A stretch of 7,660 nucleotides of DNA, taken from assembly GCA_945878385.1 (NCBI GenBank), contig CAMCTE010000130.1, positions 1-7,660 on the forward strand, in the 5' to 3' direction. This document shows positions 5,901-7,660 of this stretch, in pieces. The translations under genes and the position numbers were made by a program. This stretch comes from Azohydromonas lata NBRC 102462 (GTDB lineage: Bacteria > Pseudomonadota > Gammaproteobacteria > Burkholderiales > Burkholderiaceae_C). The first letter of the stretch is position 1. Every line of letters starts with the position of its first letter. A model generated the notes under the pieces. That model was not told the origin of the DNA and did not search any database. It saw nothing but the letters and a program-made list of their open reading frames with translations.

Positions 5901-7660
5901 ATGAACGCGGTACAACCTGATGCCCCGGGCGCAGATGTCGGCAGTCCCGGCTTGGGTGTGGCGCGCCGCACCCTGCTCGAGCTGTTGGGCCGCTTGCCAT
6001 CGCCTCAAGGCGAGCCCCAGGTGGTGCCCGCTGAAGTCGGTGGGGCGCCCGCCCTGCCTTCCGATTCCACGCCCTTCGCCCACTGGCAGGATGCACAAGG
6101 GCAGCTCAGCGAACCCTGGCGCCGCTTTGTGCAGGCGCAGGCTGTGGACCAGTCGGTGCTGGAAGAACGCCGCCGCCTGCTGGACCACCAGATCGCCCGC
6201 GACGGCGTCACCCACAATGTGCATGCTGAAGGTGGTGTGGCCAGCCGACCGTGGTCGCTGGAAGTACTGCCTTCGCTCATCGGGCCTGCGGCCTGGACCG
6301 AACTGGAAGCCGGCGTGCGCCAACGCGCCACCGTGTTGCAGGCCCTATTGCACGACATCTACGGCCCGCAGCGCCTTCTGCAGGACGGCACCCTGCCTGG
6401 TGCCCTGATCCTTGGTCACCCCGGCTACTTGCGCCCCATGCGCGGCACCATGCCGGCCTTGGGCCTGTGGCTGCATGTGGTCGCGTTTGATGTCACGCGC
6501 GACCCTTCCGGTCGTTGGGTGGTGCTGGCCCAGCGCACCCAGGCGCCATCCGGGCTGGGCTATGTGCTGCACAACCGGTTGCTCATTGCCCGCAGCTTCC
6601 CGGATGCCTTCGAACGCCTGCGGGTTCAGCACATCGCTTCCAGTTACCGCCAACTGCTGGCCACGCTGCAAACCGCCGCCGCCGCTGCCGCCGCGCGTGC
6701 GGGCTCGCCCACTTCGGCGCCGCGCGTGGTGCTTTGGACACCGGGCCCTTACAGCGAAACCCATTTCGAGCAGGCTTATCTGGCCCGCTACCTGGGCCTT
6801 CCCCTGGTGGAAGGCGGCGACCTCACCGTGAGGGAAGACCGGCTCTATCTCAAGACGGTGCGCGGCCTGGAGCCTGTGCATGGCCTGTTGCGCCGCTTGG
6901 ACGACGACTGGTGCGACCCGCTGGAACTGCGCGCCGATTCCCAGCTGGGCGTTCCGGGCCTGCTGCAAGTGCTGCGCGCCGGGCACCTGGCCATGGCCAA
7001 TGCGCCGGGTGCCGGCTGCCTGGAAAGCCCCGCTCTGCACGGCTTCATGCCCGGTGTGGCGCGTGCCCTGACCGGCAAAGACCTGCTGCTGCCCAGCGTG
7101 GACACCTGGTGGTGCGGGGAAGCCGCAGCCCTGGCTGAAGTGCAGGAGCAGTGGCCGGGCCTGCGGCTGCGCCGCACCTTCCCCGAAGGAGGCCGCACCT
7201 CGCGCACCCTGCCCTCCGATGACGCGCACCGCCGCGCCTTGCAGGACGATCCGGACGGCCATGTGGCCCAGCGCCCCGTCCCCTACGGCCATGCACCGGT
7301 TTGGATCCATGACGCCCTCCAGGCACGCCCCGCGATGGTGCGCGTCTATGCCATTGCCGATGGGCGCGGCGGCTGGCAGGTGCTGCCGGGGGGCATGACC
7401 CGCGTGGCCACTGAACAGCACGGCAGCCTGTCCATGCACCGCGGTGGCGTCAGCCTGGACACCTGGGTGCTCACCGACGGCGCCGTGGACACCTATTCCA
7501 TGCTGCGCCGGCGCCTCACGCCGCAAGACCTTGAGCAGTCGGTGCGCCCGGTGGCCAGCCGAACAGGCGAAAACCTCTTCTGGCTGGGCCGCTACACCGA
7601 AAGGGTGGAACAGAGCCTGGCCCTCATGCGCCAGTGCCTGTCGTGGGGGGGGGGGGGGGG
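5901..7660 (+). CDS. Circularly permuted ATP-grasp protein fused to alpha-E domain (3' truncated)
   Basis: About 586 codons are visible and the frame is open to the window edge. A poorly conserved N-terminus (RTLLELLGRL at about 23-32) precedes the circularly permuted type 2 ATP-grasp domain (old DUF404/DUF407). Visible motifs are YGPQRLLQDG (154-163), GHPGYLRP (172-179), WVVLAQRTQAPSGLGYVL (206-223), TPGPYSETHFE (280-290), LRRLDDDWCDPLELRADS (from 331), NAPGAGCLESPAL (from 367) and LLLPSVDTWWCG (395-406). At about residue 551 VASRTGENLFWLGRYTERVEQ begins an alpha-E (DUF403) helical domain, which is cut off. The family is predicted to ligate a carboxylate to an amine at the expense of ATP; substrates are unknown. 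ATG 5901 is the first possible start, since an in-frame TGA lies at 5859 with no start codon between. However, the GGAG (5896-5899) is only one base from the ATG, so initiation may be coupled to the upstream stop. The final glycines come from the terminal G-run and should not be trusted. Confidence 0.93.
   Translation, partial: MNAVQPDAPGADVGSPGLGVARRTLLELLGRLPSPQGEPQVVPAEVGGAPALPSDSTPFAHWQDAQGQLSEPWRRFVQAQAVDQSVLEERRRLLDHQIARDGVTHNVHAEGGVASRPWSLEVLPSLIGPAAWTELEAGVRQRATVLQALLHDIYGPQRLLQDGTLPGALILGHPGYLRPMRGTMPALGLWLHVVAFDVTRDPSGRWVVLAQRTQAPSGLGYVLHNRLLIARSFPDAFERLRVQHIASSYRQLLATLQTAAAAAAARAGSPTSAPRVVLWTPGPYSETHFEQAYLARYLGLPLVEGGDLTVREDRLYLKTVRGLEPVHGLLRRLDDDWCDPLELRADSQLGVPGLLQVLRAGHLAMANAPGAGCLESPALHGFMPGVARALTGKDLLLPSVDTWWCGEAAALAEVQEQWPGLRLRRTFPEGGRTSRTLPSDDAHRRALQDDPDGHVAQRPVPYGHAPVWIHDALQARPAMVRVYAIADGRGGWQVLPGGMTRVATEQHGSLSMHRGGVSLDTWVLTDGAVDTYSMLRRRLTPQDLEQSVRPVASRTGENLFWLGRYTERVEQSLALMRQCLSWGGGG
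6675..6695 (+). repeat. Short alanine-codon (GCN) repeat in the ATP-grasp gene
   Basis: Seven consecutive alanine codons (four kinds of context, mostly GCC) encode Ala259-Ala265, followed by a Ser/Pro-containing stretch. This lies between the RTQAPSG block and the TPGPY block of the ATP-grasp domain, so it is probably a surface loop or helix end of variable length. It is a minor low-complexity tract with no other sign of function. Confidence 0.6.
7645..7660 (+). repeat. Terminal homopolymer run of 16 G
   Basis: The window ends in sixteen consecutive G residues, inside the alpha-E coding region just after the codons for MRQCLS. The run would encode polyglycine in a domain that is otherwise alpha-helical. 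It most likely reflects a sequencing or assembly artefact at a contig end, such as the poly-G tails of two-colour chemistry, rather than genuine sequence. The true continuation of the gene cannot be read. Confidence 0.9.

Noticed and set aside
6345..7526. 393-codon open frame on the - strand
   Set aside because: It is antisense to the ATP-grasp gene, whose + strand translation carries clear conserved blocks throughout. No motif or ribosome binding site supports the - strand frame.
1..7660. Mobile elements, CRISPR arrays, tRNA or rRNA genes
   Set aside because: No transposase or integrase motifs, spaced direct repeats, terminal inverted repeats, tRNA cloverleaf or rRNA signature were seen. 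The sequence is almost fully accounted for by coding regions of uniform composition.

Overview
The window is GC-rich and densely coding on the + strand, with strong G/C preference at third codon positions. Protein similarity by eye (MnmA, a methyl-accepting chemotaxis protein, and the make-up of the downstream cluster) suggests a betaproteobacterium of the Burkholderiales, perhaps Comamonadaceae-like. That placement is an inference from recalled family resemblance, not a search.

Layout: (1) bases 1-219 are the 3' end of a methyl-accepting chemotaxis protein gene. (2) mnmA (220-1431), the tRNA 2-thiouridine synthase, starts directly after that stop codon. (3) A 47-base gap leads to anbu (1479-2303), a proteasome/HslV-like N-terminal-nucleophile hydrolase. 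(4) A 110-base gap with two small perfect hairpins leads to a 1155-residue fusion of a bacterial transglutaminase-like domain with a DUF2126 putative amidoligase domain (2414-5881, TTG start). (5) After 19 bases comes a circularly permuted ATP-grasp protein fused to an alpha-E domain (5901 to the window edge, incomplete). The last 16 bases are all G and are probably an artefact of a contig or read end. No tRNA, rRNA, CRISPR array, insertion sequence or attachment site was seen.

Genes 3-5 form one co-oriented group. It combines a predicted peptidase (Anbu), a papain-fold transglutaminase-like enzyme, a glutamine-synthetase-like ligase candidate (DUF2126) and an ATP-grasp ligase with alpha-E. 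Comparative genomics has proposed that this combination makes, attaches or removes a peptide or amide-linked modification in the cytoplasm. To my knowledge its substrate and product are not established. It is the most interesting content here: known as a conserved association, but functionally undescribed. mnmA and the chemotaxis gene look like unrelated housekeeping and behavioural neighbours, although read-through from mnmA into anbu is possible because no convincing terminator separates them.
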